Source: Paludibacter sp.
Lineage (GTDB): Bacteria; Bacteroidota; Bacteroidia; Bacteroidales; Paludibacteraceae
Length of the DNA stretch: 64,000 bases
Direction of reading: 5' to 3'
Assembly (NCBI GenBank): GCA_023666945.1
Contig: JAMPAY010000004.1
Span: 1 to 64,000, forward strand
Position 1 is the first letter of the stretch, and the number at the start of each line of letters is the position of its first letter. Shown piece after piece: positions 34,965-44,100 of this stretch. The notes beneath the pieces are model-generated. The model was not told where the DNA came from. It searched no databases and saw only the letters and a program-made list of their open reading frames with translations. The position numbers were made by a program, and so were the translations under genes.

Positions 34965-36119
34965 ATGGATACAAACAGACCAAGGTGGCATTCCGCTTCG
35001 GGAGGAAGAGGAGTCACAGACAATAGGGGAAATCGGTATGAGCGTTACGAACGTTCCAACGAACGTGAAGACAATTATCGTCGCTCAACGGAATCTCGCT
35101 ACAACAATTCGGAAAGACGAACATATCGCAATTCGTCAACTCCGCAAGAGGAACGTTCTTATCGTCCTCGTTTTACGCCTGATACGGAAGTCCCGCGTCC
35201 TCGTCGTCAGAGAATAGGACATACATCGGAACGTGTTCAGGATGAAGGGTACACTCCTCGCTATGCGAATAATCGTACTGACAATCGACAAGGAGGAGGC
35301 TATGCACGTCAGCGTTCTTTTGGTCAGTCCGAACGCCGTGAGGGAAATGTTTACAGTAAACGCAAACAATTTGAATATCGTCAGCGTGAGGTCGATCCTA
35401 CACGTCCGATGCGTTTGAATAAATACTTGGCAAATGCAGGCATCTGTTCTCGTAGAGAGGCGGATGATTTTATTCAGGCAGGTGTAATAACGGTCAATGG
35501 CGAAATCGTTACGATGTTGGGAGCAAAAGTGATGCCCACCGACAAAGTAATGTTTCATGATCAGACCATTCGTTGCGAACGTAAGGTATACATATTGCTT
35601 AATAAACCCAAAGATTGCGTAACTACTACGGATGATCCGCAAGAGCGTAAAACAGTGCTTGATATTGTGAAGAATGCTTGTGCTGAGCGCATTTATCCTG
35701 TCGGACGATTAGACCGTAATACGACGGGGGTGTTGTTACTTACCAACGATGGTGATTTGGCAGCCAAACTTACGCATCCTAAGTATGGTAAGAAGAAAAT
35801 CTATGCTGCTACGCTCGATCGTGATCTGACGGATGAAGATTATCAGACCATAATGAACGGTATTACGTTGGATGACGAAGTAATTGTGCCGGACGCATTG
35901 GAATTTACGCACGAAGAGGACAGACGTCATATAGGTTTGGAGATTCATTCCGGACAGAATCGGGTTGTACGTCGTATCTTTGAAAAAGTAGGTTATAAAG
36001 TGCTGCAATTGGATAGAGTATCCTTTGCGGGGCTGACTAAGAAGAATGTGCCGAGAGGTAAATATCGTTTCCTTACTCCGCGTGAGGTTTCAATGTTACA
36101 AATGGGTGCGTTTCACTAA
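34965..36119 (+). CDS. RluB/RsuA-type pseudouridine synthase with a long disordered N-terminus
   Basis: A 384-residue protein. Residues 1 to about 145 are low-complexity, rich in Arg, Ser, Asn, Tyr and Glu, and likely disordered. Residues about 146-205 form an S4 RNA-binding domain (RLNKYLANAGICSRREADDFI). The catalytic domain follows, with the Asp-containing VGRLDRNTTGVLLLTNDGDLA and RQ-type end HSGQNRVVRRIFEKVGYKVLQL. The family isomerises uridines in 23S (RluB) or 16S (RsuA) rRNA; large-subunit action is likely. The N-terminal extension is found in Bacteroidota homologues and may add RNA affinity (inference). Confidence 0.9.
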   Translation: MDTNRPRWHSASGGRGVTDNRGNRYERYERSNEREDNYRRSTESRYNNSERRTYRNSSTPQEERSYRPRFTPDTEVPRPRRQRIGHTSERVQDEGYTPRYANNRTDNRQGGGYARQRSFGQSERREGNVYSKRKQFEYRQREVDPTRPMRLNKYLANAGICSRREADDFIQAGVITVNGEIVTMLGAKVMPTDKVMFHDQTIRCERKVYILLNKPKDCVTTTDDPQERKTVLDIVKNACAERIYPVGRLDRNTTGVLLLTNDGDLAAKLTHPKYGKKKIYAATLDRDLTDEDYQTIMNGITLDDEVIVPDALEFTHEEDRRHIGLEIHSGQNRVVRRIFEKVGYKVLQLDRVSFAGLTKKNVPRGKYRFLTPREVSMLQMGAFH

Positions 36120-36155
36120 ATCGATTGTAATGTAGCAATAAAAAGATTACGATAA

Positions 36156-36183
36156 GGGACTGTCCGTAGGATGGTCTCTTTTC
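36156..36183 (+). terminator. hairpin terminator after the pseudouridine synthase gene
   Basis: A 10-bp stem with G-U pairs (36156-36165 with 36169-36178), GTA loop, followed by TTTTC. Confidence 0.6.
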
Positions 36184-36207
36184 GATAATAAGAAAGGAGT
36201 TAATTGC

Positions 36208-37107
36208 ATGAGTAATTTGATAAAGGTTGCTGTAGTTGGATATGGCAATATAGGAAAAGCGGCGGCGGAAGCCGTATTGGTGGCTTCCGATATGGAGTTG
36301 GTAGGTGTTGTGCGCAGAAACGCTCAATCAATACCTGCTGAGTTGGAACAGGTACGTGTGGTGGACGATATTGACAAATTAGGACATGTCGATGTAGCAT
36401 TGGTATGCAGTCCTACCCGTCAGGTGCCTCAACAAGCGGCTTTGTTCTTACGGAAAGGTATATCAACGGTGGATAGTTATGATATTCATGGCGGTATATG
36501 CGATTTGCGTAATGAGTTGCAACCTTTGGCACAAGCAGGCAATGCAGTGGCAGTGGTGTCTGCTGGTTGGGATCCGGGGTCGGATTCGGTAGTACGCTGC
36601 TTGTTGCAGGCTATTGCACCGAAAGGTATTACATACACCAATTTCGGTCCCGGACGCAGTATGGGACATTCGGTGGCAGTTAAAGCCATAGAGGGAGTGG
36701 AAGATGCTTTGTCTATGACAATTCCATTGGGTACTGGCATACATCGCAGAATGGTGTATGTGCAATTGAAAGATGGTTATAACTTCGAAACCATTAAAGC
36801 GCAAATACTGCAAGATGACTATTTCCGTCATGATGAAACACATGTGGTGCAAGTAGCATCGGTCGATGTGTTGAATGATGTGGGGCATGGTGTCAATATG
36901 GTACGTAAGGGCGTGAGCGGTATTACCAATAATCAGCGTTTCGAATTTAATATGTCCATCAATAATCCTGCACTGACAGGGCAGGTGATGGTGGCGTGTG
37001 CGCGTGCAACACAATGTCTGAAAGCCGGTGCTTATACCATGATAGAGATACCGCCCGTATTGCTGTTGCCGGGAGACCTCGAAAGCAATATCCGTGCATT
37101 GGTGTGA
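36208..37107 (+). CDS. ddh: meso-diaminopimelate D-dehydrogenase
   Basis: A 299-residue NADP-dependent enzyme that converts tetrahydrodipicolinate and ammonia to meso-diaminopimelate, a one-step route to lysine and peptidoglycan. The Rossmann start is VAVVGYGNIGKAAAEAV; VSAGWDPGSDSVVRCL and FGPGRSMGHSVAVKAIEGV are highly specific to Ddh. The length is as expected. It sits alone between two hairpins. Confidence 0.96.
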   Translation: MSNLIKVAVVGYGNIGKAAAEAVLVASDMELVGVVRRNAQSIPAELEQVRVVDDIDKLGHVDVALVCSPTRQVPQQAALFLRKGISTVDSYDIHGGICDLRNELQPLAQAGNAVAVVSAGWDPGSDSVVRCLLQAIAPKGITYTNFGPGRSMGHSVAVKAIEGVEDALSMTIPLGTGIHRRMVYVQLKDGYNFETIKAQILQDDYFRHDETHVVQVASVDVLNDVGHGVNMVRKGVSGITNNQRFEFNMSINNPALTGQVMVACARATQCLKAGAYTMIEIPPVLLLPGDLESNIRALV

Positions 37108-37160
37108 TACCGAGTTTAAGCGACGCATCATAGAGGCGGATTAGATGAAAGATTTCAGAT

Positions 37161-37210
37161 AAACTGCGGTTGCATAGAAATAATTTTGTATCTTTGCAAC
37201 CGCAGTTTTT
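37161..37210 (+). promoter_or_regulatory. promoter enclosed by a 13-bp inverted repeat
   Basis: TATCTTTG at 37189-37196 is a standard -7 element. It lies in the 22-nt loop, and touches the stem, of a perfect 13-bp inverted repeat (37161-37173 with 37196-37208) followed by five T. The hairpin could terminate ddh transcription, act as an operator, or form at the 5' end of the next mRNA. Confidence 0.7.
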
Positions 37211-37228
37211 GTTGTGAATGAATCTACG

Positions 37229-38269
37229 ATGAGTATGAAGAAACCACTTTCTCTCTTATTAATTATGTGTGTATGGGCGCAAATGTCTGTGTCCGCACAA
37301 ACTACGCGTGAGTACTATCAAAATTATATTGACAAATATAGCCGTGTTGCACAGGAGCATCAGGCGCAATATCATATACCGGCTTGCATTACCTTGGCGC
37401 AGGGATTATTAGAGTCGGCGGCAGGCAGAAGTGAGTTGGCAGTGAAAGCGAATAACCATTTCGGTATAAAGTGTGCGGGCGATTGGACGGGAGCGACTTA
37501 TCGGCATGATGACGATACGAAGAACGAATGCTTTCGTAAGTATAAAAAAGCCGAGGATTCATTTCGTGACCATGCTTTGTTCCTGCAACGTGCGCGCTAT
37601 CAGAAATTGTTTGACTTGCCTATCACCGACTATAGAGGCTGGGCGCATGGTTTGAAGCAATGTGGGTATGCTACTGATCCTGCCTATGCAAGTAAACTGA
37701 TTAAGTTGATAGAAGATTACAATCTCATGCAGTATGTGCAGGAGGGAAAAATACAAGATAAATCAAGCAGTGTTGGTGATAAAACCAAAACTACCGACAA
37801 GAAAACCAAAACTCCCAAAGAAAAAAACGAGGGAGTGAAGCCGCAAGCAAACGAAACAGAGACACCAACAGTTGTTACAACAAAAACCGGAAAGGGAAAC
37901 GTTTTACAGACGGTGGATTTGTGCTTTGAGCATCGTATAATGCGCAACAACGGTAAACGTTATGTGGTAGCAAGAGAGGGAGATACATTCCAAAGTATTG
38001 CCTATGAGTTTAATATGTATGAATCTACGGTGCGCCGCTATAATGATATAGTAAATCCGCGTTACGAACTGCAAGAAGGAGACAAGGTATATCTGCAAAA
38101 GAAACGCCGTAAGGCGGAACGTCGTTACGCTGTTTATCGTGTGCGGAAAGGGGAGAATATCTGGCAGATTGCACAAGATAAAGGCATGCAACTAAAGATG
38201 ATCTATCGTCTGAATGGTATTGCTGAGGGACAGAATGTTACGGTAAACCAAGAACTTCGCTTACGATGA
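37229..38269 (+). CDS. secreted glucosaminidase with two LysM domains
   Basis: A 346-residue cell-wall hydrolase. Signal peptide at MKKPLSLLLIMCVWAQMSVSA; a FlgJ/LytG-type glucosaminidase domain with catalytic Glu in LAQGLLESAAGRSELAVKAN and NHFGIKC; a Lys/Thr/Pro-rich linker (about 175-220); two LysM modules (YVVAREGDTFQSIAYEFNM and YRVRKGENIWQIAQDKGM). It should cleave peptidoglycan glycan strands in the periplasm. The start is set at ATG 37229; an upstream GTG (37214) adds five residues. It overlaps the DUF721 gene by 4 nt. Confidence 0.92.
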   Translation: MSMKKPLSLLLIMCVWAQMSVSAQTTREYYQNYIDKYSRVAQEHQAQYHIPACITLAQGLLESAAGRSELAVKANNHFGIKCAGDWTGATYRHDDDTKNECFRKYKKAEDSFRDHALFLQRARYQKLFDLPITDYRGWAHGLKQCGYATDPAYASKLIKLIEDYNLMQYVQEGKIQDKSSSVGDKTKTTDKKTKTPKEKNEGVKPQANETETPTVVTTKTGKGNVLQTVDLCFEHRIMRNNGKRYVVAREGDTFQSIAYEFNMYESTVRRYNDIVNPRYELQEGDKVYLQKKRRKAERRYAVYRVRKGENIWQIAQDKGMQLKMIYRLNGIAEGQNVTVNQELRLR

Positions 38270-38556
38270 GACGCCGCAATACAGAGTCTGTTGCTGAGGT
38301 TATTATGCAATTTTTGCGTGAACAGGGTTTGGAGAAACCATTCCTCGAACATAAATTGATTGAGGCTTGGCCGCGTGTATTTGGACCTATGATTGCTAAA
38401 TATACGGGGACTATCGAAATCAAGAATGGTGTACTGTTTGTGCAAATACATTCTGCGGCATTGAGGCAGGAGTTGTTTTTGTGTCGTTTCCAATTGGTGC
38501 AGAAGTTAAATAAAGAAGTTGGTGCAGAGGTTATTAAAGATATTCGTTTGCTCTAA
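38266..38556 (+). CDS. DUF721 (DciA-like) protein
   Basis: A 96-residue protein with the DUF721 pattern: LIEAWPRVFGPMIAKYTGTIEIKNGVLFVQIHSAALRQEL. The family includes DciA, the ancestral loader/operator of replicative helicase DnaB in most bacteria, and this short version corresponds to its conserved KH-like domain. It is translationally coupled to the glucosaminidase gene (ATGA) and lies 14 nt before mutS2. Confidence 0.85.
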   Translation: MRRRNTESVAEVIMQFLREQGLEKPFLEHKLIEAWPRVFGPMIAKYTGTIEIKNGVLFVQIHSAALRQELFLCRFQLVQKLNKEVGAEVIKDIRLL

Positions 38557-38570
38557 ACGATTATAACGAT

Positions 38571-41009
38571 ATGATTTATCCGGAAGAGTTTGAACATAAG
38601 ATTGATTTTCAGGTTATACGCGACTATTTGTTGCGTGGGTGTAGTTTTCAATTGGGGCGTGAGCAGGTCGATGCACTCTCTTTTCATACCCGAACCGATG
38701 AGGTGCGTCATTTGATTGCCGAAACGCAGGAGATGCTGTATGTACTTACGGATGCTTCGTTGGCGTTTCCGCAGTGTGAGATGTTCGATTTGCGCGATAG
38801 TCTTTCGCGTATACGTATAGAGGGCTTGTTCCTTGATGAACAAGAGTTGTTTCGGTTACGAAAAGCATTGTCGGCAGTAGTGCAGTTGTCGCAATTCTTT
38901 GCATCGTTAGATGTACAACGTTTCCCGGTGTTGTCTGAATATCGGTTACAAAATGGCTTTGCGGAGATAGTCGCATTAGTACCGGCTATCGATCGTTTGT
39001 TGGATAAATATGGGCAGTTGCGGGATAATGCTTCTCCTGAGTTGGGGCGTATTCGGCAGGAACTGCAGCGTTCGCAGGGAGCGGTGTCACGGGCATTAAA
39101 TACTATTCTTCGTCAGGCGCAGGCAGAGGGGATGATCGATAAGGATGTCTCGCCTACGTTGCGCGAAGGCAGATTGGTAATACCTGTTCCTCCTATGTAT
39201 AAACGTAAATTAGGAGGAATCGTACACGATGAATCAGCCACGGGAAAAACTGTGTATATTGAGCCGCAACAAGTCGTGGAAGCCAATAATCGTATTCGCG
39301 AATTGGAAGGTGACGAACGGCGTGAGCGTATTCGCATACTGCTGGAGTTTACCAATACGTTGCGCCCCATAGTACCCGCTATTACCGATTCGCAATACTT
39401 CTTAGGAAAGGTCGATTTCTTATGTGCAAAAGCATTGTTTGCTAAAGAATTGGATGCTATTGCACCTCATCTGTCCGATGCGCCGGTTGTTGATTGGCGC
39501 GAAGCACGACACCCCGTGTTATTACTTAATTTTCGGAAACAGCAGAAAACGGTGGTTCCGTTATCTGTTCGTCTGACGGAAGAACAACGTATCTTGGTTA
39601 TATCCGGTCCCAATGCGGGAGGAAAATCGGTCTGTCTTAAAACTGTTGCTCTGTTGCAATATATGTTGCAGTGTGGATTATTGGTTCCTCTTCGGGAAGA
39701 TTCACTAATGGGTTGTTTTGAACATATCTTCATCGATATTGGTGACGAACAGTCTATCGAAGACGACTTGTCTACCTATTCATCACATTTGCGTAACATG
39801 AAATGGTTTGTACGTCATGGTAATGAGCGTACGTTGTTGTTGATTGATGAGTTTGGTGGAGGAACAGAACCGCAAATTGGTGGTGCTATTGCTGAGGCGG
39901 TATTGGAGCGGCTCAATGCTAATCGGTCGCTGGGAGTTATTACAACGCACTATAGCAATCTGAAGCATTTGGCAGAAGATACGGAAGGTATTGTCAATGG
40001 AGCAATGCTTTATGATAGGGGTAAAATGTGTCCGTTGTTCCAATTGTCAATAGGTCAGCCGGGGAGTTCTTTTGCTGTGGAGATTGCACGTAATATAGGC
40101 TTGCCGGAAGATATTATAGGTAGGGCTACGCAGTTGGTAGGCGAAGAACATATCGATTATGATCGTCATTTGCAAGATATTGCTCGTGATAAACGCTATT
40201 GGGAAAATAAGCGACAACAGATTCGGCAAAAGGAAAAGCATCTGGAAGAACGTATTGCGCGCTATGACGAAGCAATGGAGAATATCCGGCAAAAAAAGAG
40301 AGAAGTATTGGAGCAGGCACAACACGAGGCTACCGAATTGTTGGATAAAACCAATGCAACCATAGAGAATACTATTCGCCGTATTAAGGAATCGGAGGCA
40401 GAGAAACAACAGACACAGCAGGCAAGGCAAGAATTGGCAGATTTTCGCCGTCAGGTGGAACGTACGTCAGTAACAAAACCCTTGCGTAAATCGCGTAATC
40501 ATAAGGAGCAACATAAATCTGAGTCTGTGGATAAACCGCAGTTGCAGCCGATTTTGGGAGTTGGTACACGTGTGCGTGTACCAGGCAAAGAGATGGTGGG
40601 AGAGATTATTGAACTCAATGGTAAGAAAGCATTGGTGGCATTTGGTAATCTGCAATCGCAGTTAGATGTGCGTACCTTGGAATATGTGTCGGCACGACAA
40701 GCAAAACAGACACTTACGCATCGTTATGCAGCCAATGTAAGCGATGAATTGCGGCAAAAGAAACTTTCGTTCTCGCAACAGTTAGATTTAAGAGGTATGC
40801 GTGTAGATGAGGCGTTAACTGTGTTGATGAACTATATAGATGATGCTGTTATGGTGGGTACGGAAGAGGTGCGTATATTGCACGGAACGGGTACGGGAGC
40901 ACTACGGCAGGTCGTGCGCGATTATCTGAAATGTCTTTCGCGTATACAAGCGTTTCATGATGCACATCCCGACCAAGGCGGAGCAGGCATCACGGTCGTT
41001 GAGTTTTAG
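38571..41009 (+). CDS. mutS2: MutS2 endonuclease/ribosome-collision ATPase
   Basis: An 812-residue protein with MutS core and clamp (1-300), ATPase with Walker A SGPNAGGKSVCLKT and Walker B LLIDEFGGGTEP, a long coiled coil (about 530-640, rich in Glu, Gln, Arg), KOW-like region (VGTRVRVPGKEMVGEIIEL) and the C-terminal Smr nuclease domain (LDLRGMRVDEAL ... ILHGTGTGALRQ). The family suppresses homologous recombination and, in Bacillus, splits collided ribosomes. It is last of the three-gene unit. Confidence 0.95.
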   Translation: MIYPEEFEHKIDFQVIRDYLLRGCSFQLGREQVDALSFHTRTDEVRHLIAETQEMLYVLTDASLAFPQCEMFDLRDSLSRIRIEGLFLDEQELFRLRKALSAVVQLSQFFASLDVQRFPVLSEYRLQNGFAEIVALVPAIDRLLDKYGQLRDNASPELGRIRQELQRSQGAVSRALNTILRQAQAEGMIDKDVSPTLREGRLVIPVPPMYKRKLGGIVHDESATGKTVYIEPQQVVEANNRIRELEGDERRERIRILLEFTNTLRPIVPAITDSQYFLGKVDFLCAKALFAKELDAIAPHLSDAPVVDWREARHPVLLLNFRKQQKTVVPLSVRLTEEQRILVISGPNAGGKSVCLKTVALLQYMLQCGLLVPLREDSLMGCFEHIFIDIGDEQSIEDDLSTYSSHLRNMKWFVRHGNERTLLLIDEFGGGTEPQIGGAIAEAVLERLNANRSLGVITTHYSNLKHLAEDTEGIVNGAMLYDRGKMCPLFQLSIGQPGSSFAVEIARNIGLPEDIIGRATQLVGEEHIDYDRHLQDIARDKRYWENKRQQIRQKEKHLEERIARYDEAMENIRQKKREVLEQAQHEATELLDKTNATIENTIRRIKESEAEKQQTQQARQELADFRRQVERTSVTKPLRKSRNHKEQHKSESVDKPQLQPILGVGTRVRVPGKEMVGEIIELNGKKALVAFGNLQSQLDVRTLEYVSARQAKQTLTHRYAANVSDELRQKKLSFSQQLDLRGMRVDEALTVLMNYIDDAVMVGTEEVRILHGTGTGALRQVVRDYLKCLSRIQAFHDAHPDQGGAGITVVEF

Positions 41010-41168
41010 GTATTAGATGTTGCGTTTTTGATATCTTCTATTTTAGAGGGAAACAAGATAGTGTAATCATGACAATCAAGAATTGTGGCAAGATAATTGA
41101 GATAGGTATGTTTTACAGAGGATGTTTTTCATCATTGTAAATATCTTCCCCCTTTTTTGTTATATTGT

Positions 41169-44100
41169 TTATTCTTCTTGGGTTAATCTGTTGTAACGCT
41201 GTAGGTTTACACGATAGGATATGAGGGCATCAATAGAGTCGTTTTGCGTTTGTGCATAAAGGGCTTGTGCTTCCAATAGGTCGGCAATAGTGGCTCTACC
41301 GGCAGAATAGTTCAGTTGCATAAGACGTAAGTTTTCGGCTGCATGGCTAACCGACGTAGTAGCGATTACGATTTGTTGGTAGGCCTCTGTTACTTGGTTC
41401 AGCACCTGCAGTGTTTGTAATTCCATCTTTTCACGCATCTGTTGTTCGGCGTTTTGGGCTTGAGTGATTTGTAAGTTGTGTTGTTTTATTTTATGACCGG
41501 TTTCCCACCAATCTGTAAGAGGTACTTTCACCGTAAAAAAAGCAGTTCCGTTATGACTGTTTTTGTCTAACCAAATATTGCTATAGGTATAACCGGCACC
41601 GATAGCAACTTGAGGTAGTGTTTTGCCTATTTCTAAACGTCTTTGCAGTTGTTCTGCTTCTACATTCAAAGCGAGGAGTCGGTTTTCTGGGCGGTTGCTA
41701 ATGGCTGTATTCATTGATAGATTATCAGGGGGGAGATTGCGAGGAGCAGTTAGGCTATCGGCTATTTGCAACGTGTCTGTATAAGGAATACCGATAGAGT
41801 AGCAGAGTGCGCGTTTGGCAAGTTGCAGACCGTTGTCTATTTGAAGCGATAATTTAGCAGTCTCATTTTGTTTCAGTTGTACGCGCAGGAGGTCGTTAGG
41901 AAGAGCAATACCGGCAGCAATGGCTGTACTTACGTTACAAGATATGCTGTCTAACAATTGTTGTACCGCTTCAATAGTGGAACGCTTGGCTTCCAAGCCT
42001 ACAACTAACCAATAACTTTCTTCCACTTCTTGCAGAATATCGCGTTTAGTGGTTTGGGCTTGTAGTTGTGCGGCTTCTATACCCACTTTGGCAAGACGAT
42101 TGCCCGTTACGATCTGACCACCCATATAGATGGGTTGCAGTGCAGTAACACCGACGCTAACTCCGTGTTGCAACAGACTGATAGTATTGTTTAATCCCAA
42201 GGCGGCTCCATAGTTTCCATAGAGTGTATTCAGCAGGTCGCGTACTCCGCGATTATCAATGTCGTTGATGCCTACCTCCAAGAGAGGATTGATAGAATGA
42301 TAGCCTATGGTGTGTGCAGACACATTCGGGAAATATTTGGTAAAGGCTTGCGCCTTTACTTCCTCGGCTTTTGCTACATCTATCCTTGCGTTCTGCAGTG
42401 TCAGATTGTTGCGTTCTGCTAAGTGCAGGCAAGAGTCGAGTGTGAGAGGCTCTGCCGATAATTGTAAAGAGAGACAAAGGAAAATGCAGGTTACGGCAAT
42501 ATGTTTCTTTGGTTTTCGTTGTTGTTGAGTGGAGTGTGTATCGGGCGATGTTGTGTCGTATATTTTCCAATAGACAACGGGTAGTACCGTTACGACCAAG
42601 GGCAGTGTAAAAATAGTACCGAAGCAAATAACCACACCCATAGGCATCCATAAGCCCGTACGGGCTATAATCATGGGGATAACTCCCAATGCAGTAGTGG
42701 CTGATGTCAGGAAGATGGGGCGCATGCGGCGCAAACCTGCTTCGAAAGCAGCCTCTTTGGCACTCTTATGTTTGTCTTTGCGCAAACTCTCGGCATACTC
42801 ATACATGATAATGGCATTGCGCACGATAATACCAATCAGACTTACCATGCCCAAAACAGCAGTAATGCTGAAGTCTAAGCCGAAGATGTATAGCCCCAAA
42901 CAGGTTCCGAATATACATAACAGGCTCATGCTTAACGAAAGAATTGATATGGATACATTGGCAAAATGTAGTAACAACAGTATAAACATAACTAACAATG
43001 CTGCTGCCACCGACCATGCAATTTGCGGAATAACTTGTGCATTGGTTGCTTGCAGCCCTCCGTACGAGATACTAACATCGTCGGGAAGGGTAGGCATAAT
43101 GTTGCTCTCGATATATTGCTGTATAGTTTTCAGGTTGGCAGGAGCAGAAGCATTGCCATACAAATCGGCACCAATCGTAATGGTGCGTATGCTGTTTCGG
43201 CGTGTGATAGATGCATGATGCCATTCCGGCACAATATCCGCTACTTGGCGCAGCGGTACCCATACGCCTGGATAAGCGGTAGGAATCAGAAGGTTGGCAA
43301 TATCGTTATAACAAAGAGAATCAGTACCCTCGGTATAAAGTATTACCGGTATCTTGTAGTCGTTTTCTTGTATGGAGGTCAGTGTCTGACCATTGCTTAT
43401 ACTTGCTAAATACAACGACAGTTGAGTCTGACTGATTCCTAATTGTCTTGCTTCATCGGCTTTTAAGCGTATACTTACACTCGGCAACGATTCGTCGTAG
43501 TCAGAGTGTACCCATGTCAGTTCCTCTAATGACGACATGTATTCTTTTAACTGTTCGGCTACATACTCTAAAGAGTCCGGATTATCGCCTTTCAGATATA
43601 TCTCAATGGGGTTCTGCACTGCCTGATAGTCAATCTGCTTAAAACGCACATAAGCATTAGCAAAAGCGTTCTCGTACTGTTTGGTATAATCGTTGAGCAG
43701 TGCTAATGTTGCATTATTGCTTTGTGTATTGACTATGAGTTGTGCATAACTCTCTTTTGCCATTTGGGGTGTATAAGCAGCATGAAAACGCGGAGAGGCT
43801 TGTCCTATAAATCCGGTAACGGCAGTAACACGCTCGTCTTTGCGAAGAATATGGGCTATGCTATCTGCAACTTCTGCCGTCTGTTGCAGGCTACTTCCCT
43901 CTGTTAGGTGTATCTCTACGGCAAAGCAGTCGCGTTCGGCCTTGGGCATCATCTGTACATTAAGTTGTGTAAAGAGCAACCCTCCTAAAGCAATCATCAA
44001 TACTGCAAAACCAATAGTCAGCCATGGATGTTTGAAACAGGTTGTCAGCAAGTGTTGATATGTGTTCTGCAACCTTGTAAAGAAGCGAGATTGCATCTTC

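Noticed and set aside
36120..36207. Riboswitch before ddh (e.g. lysine type)
   Set aside because: The gap is only about 90 nt and is explained by a simple terminator hairpin; no aptamer core seen.
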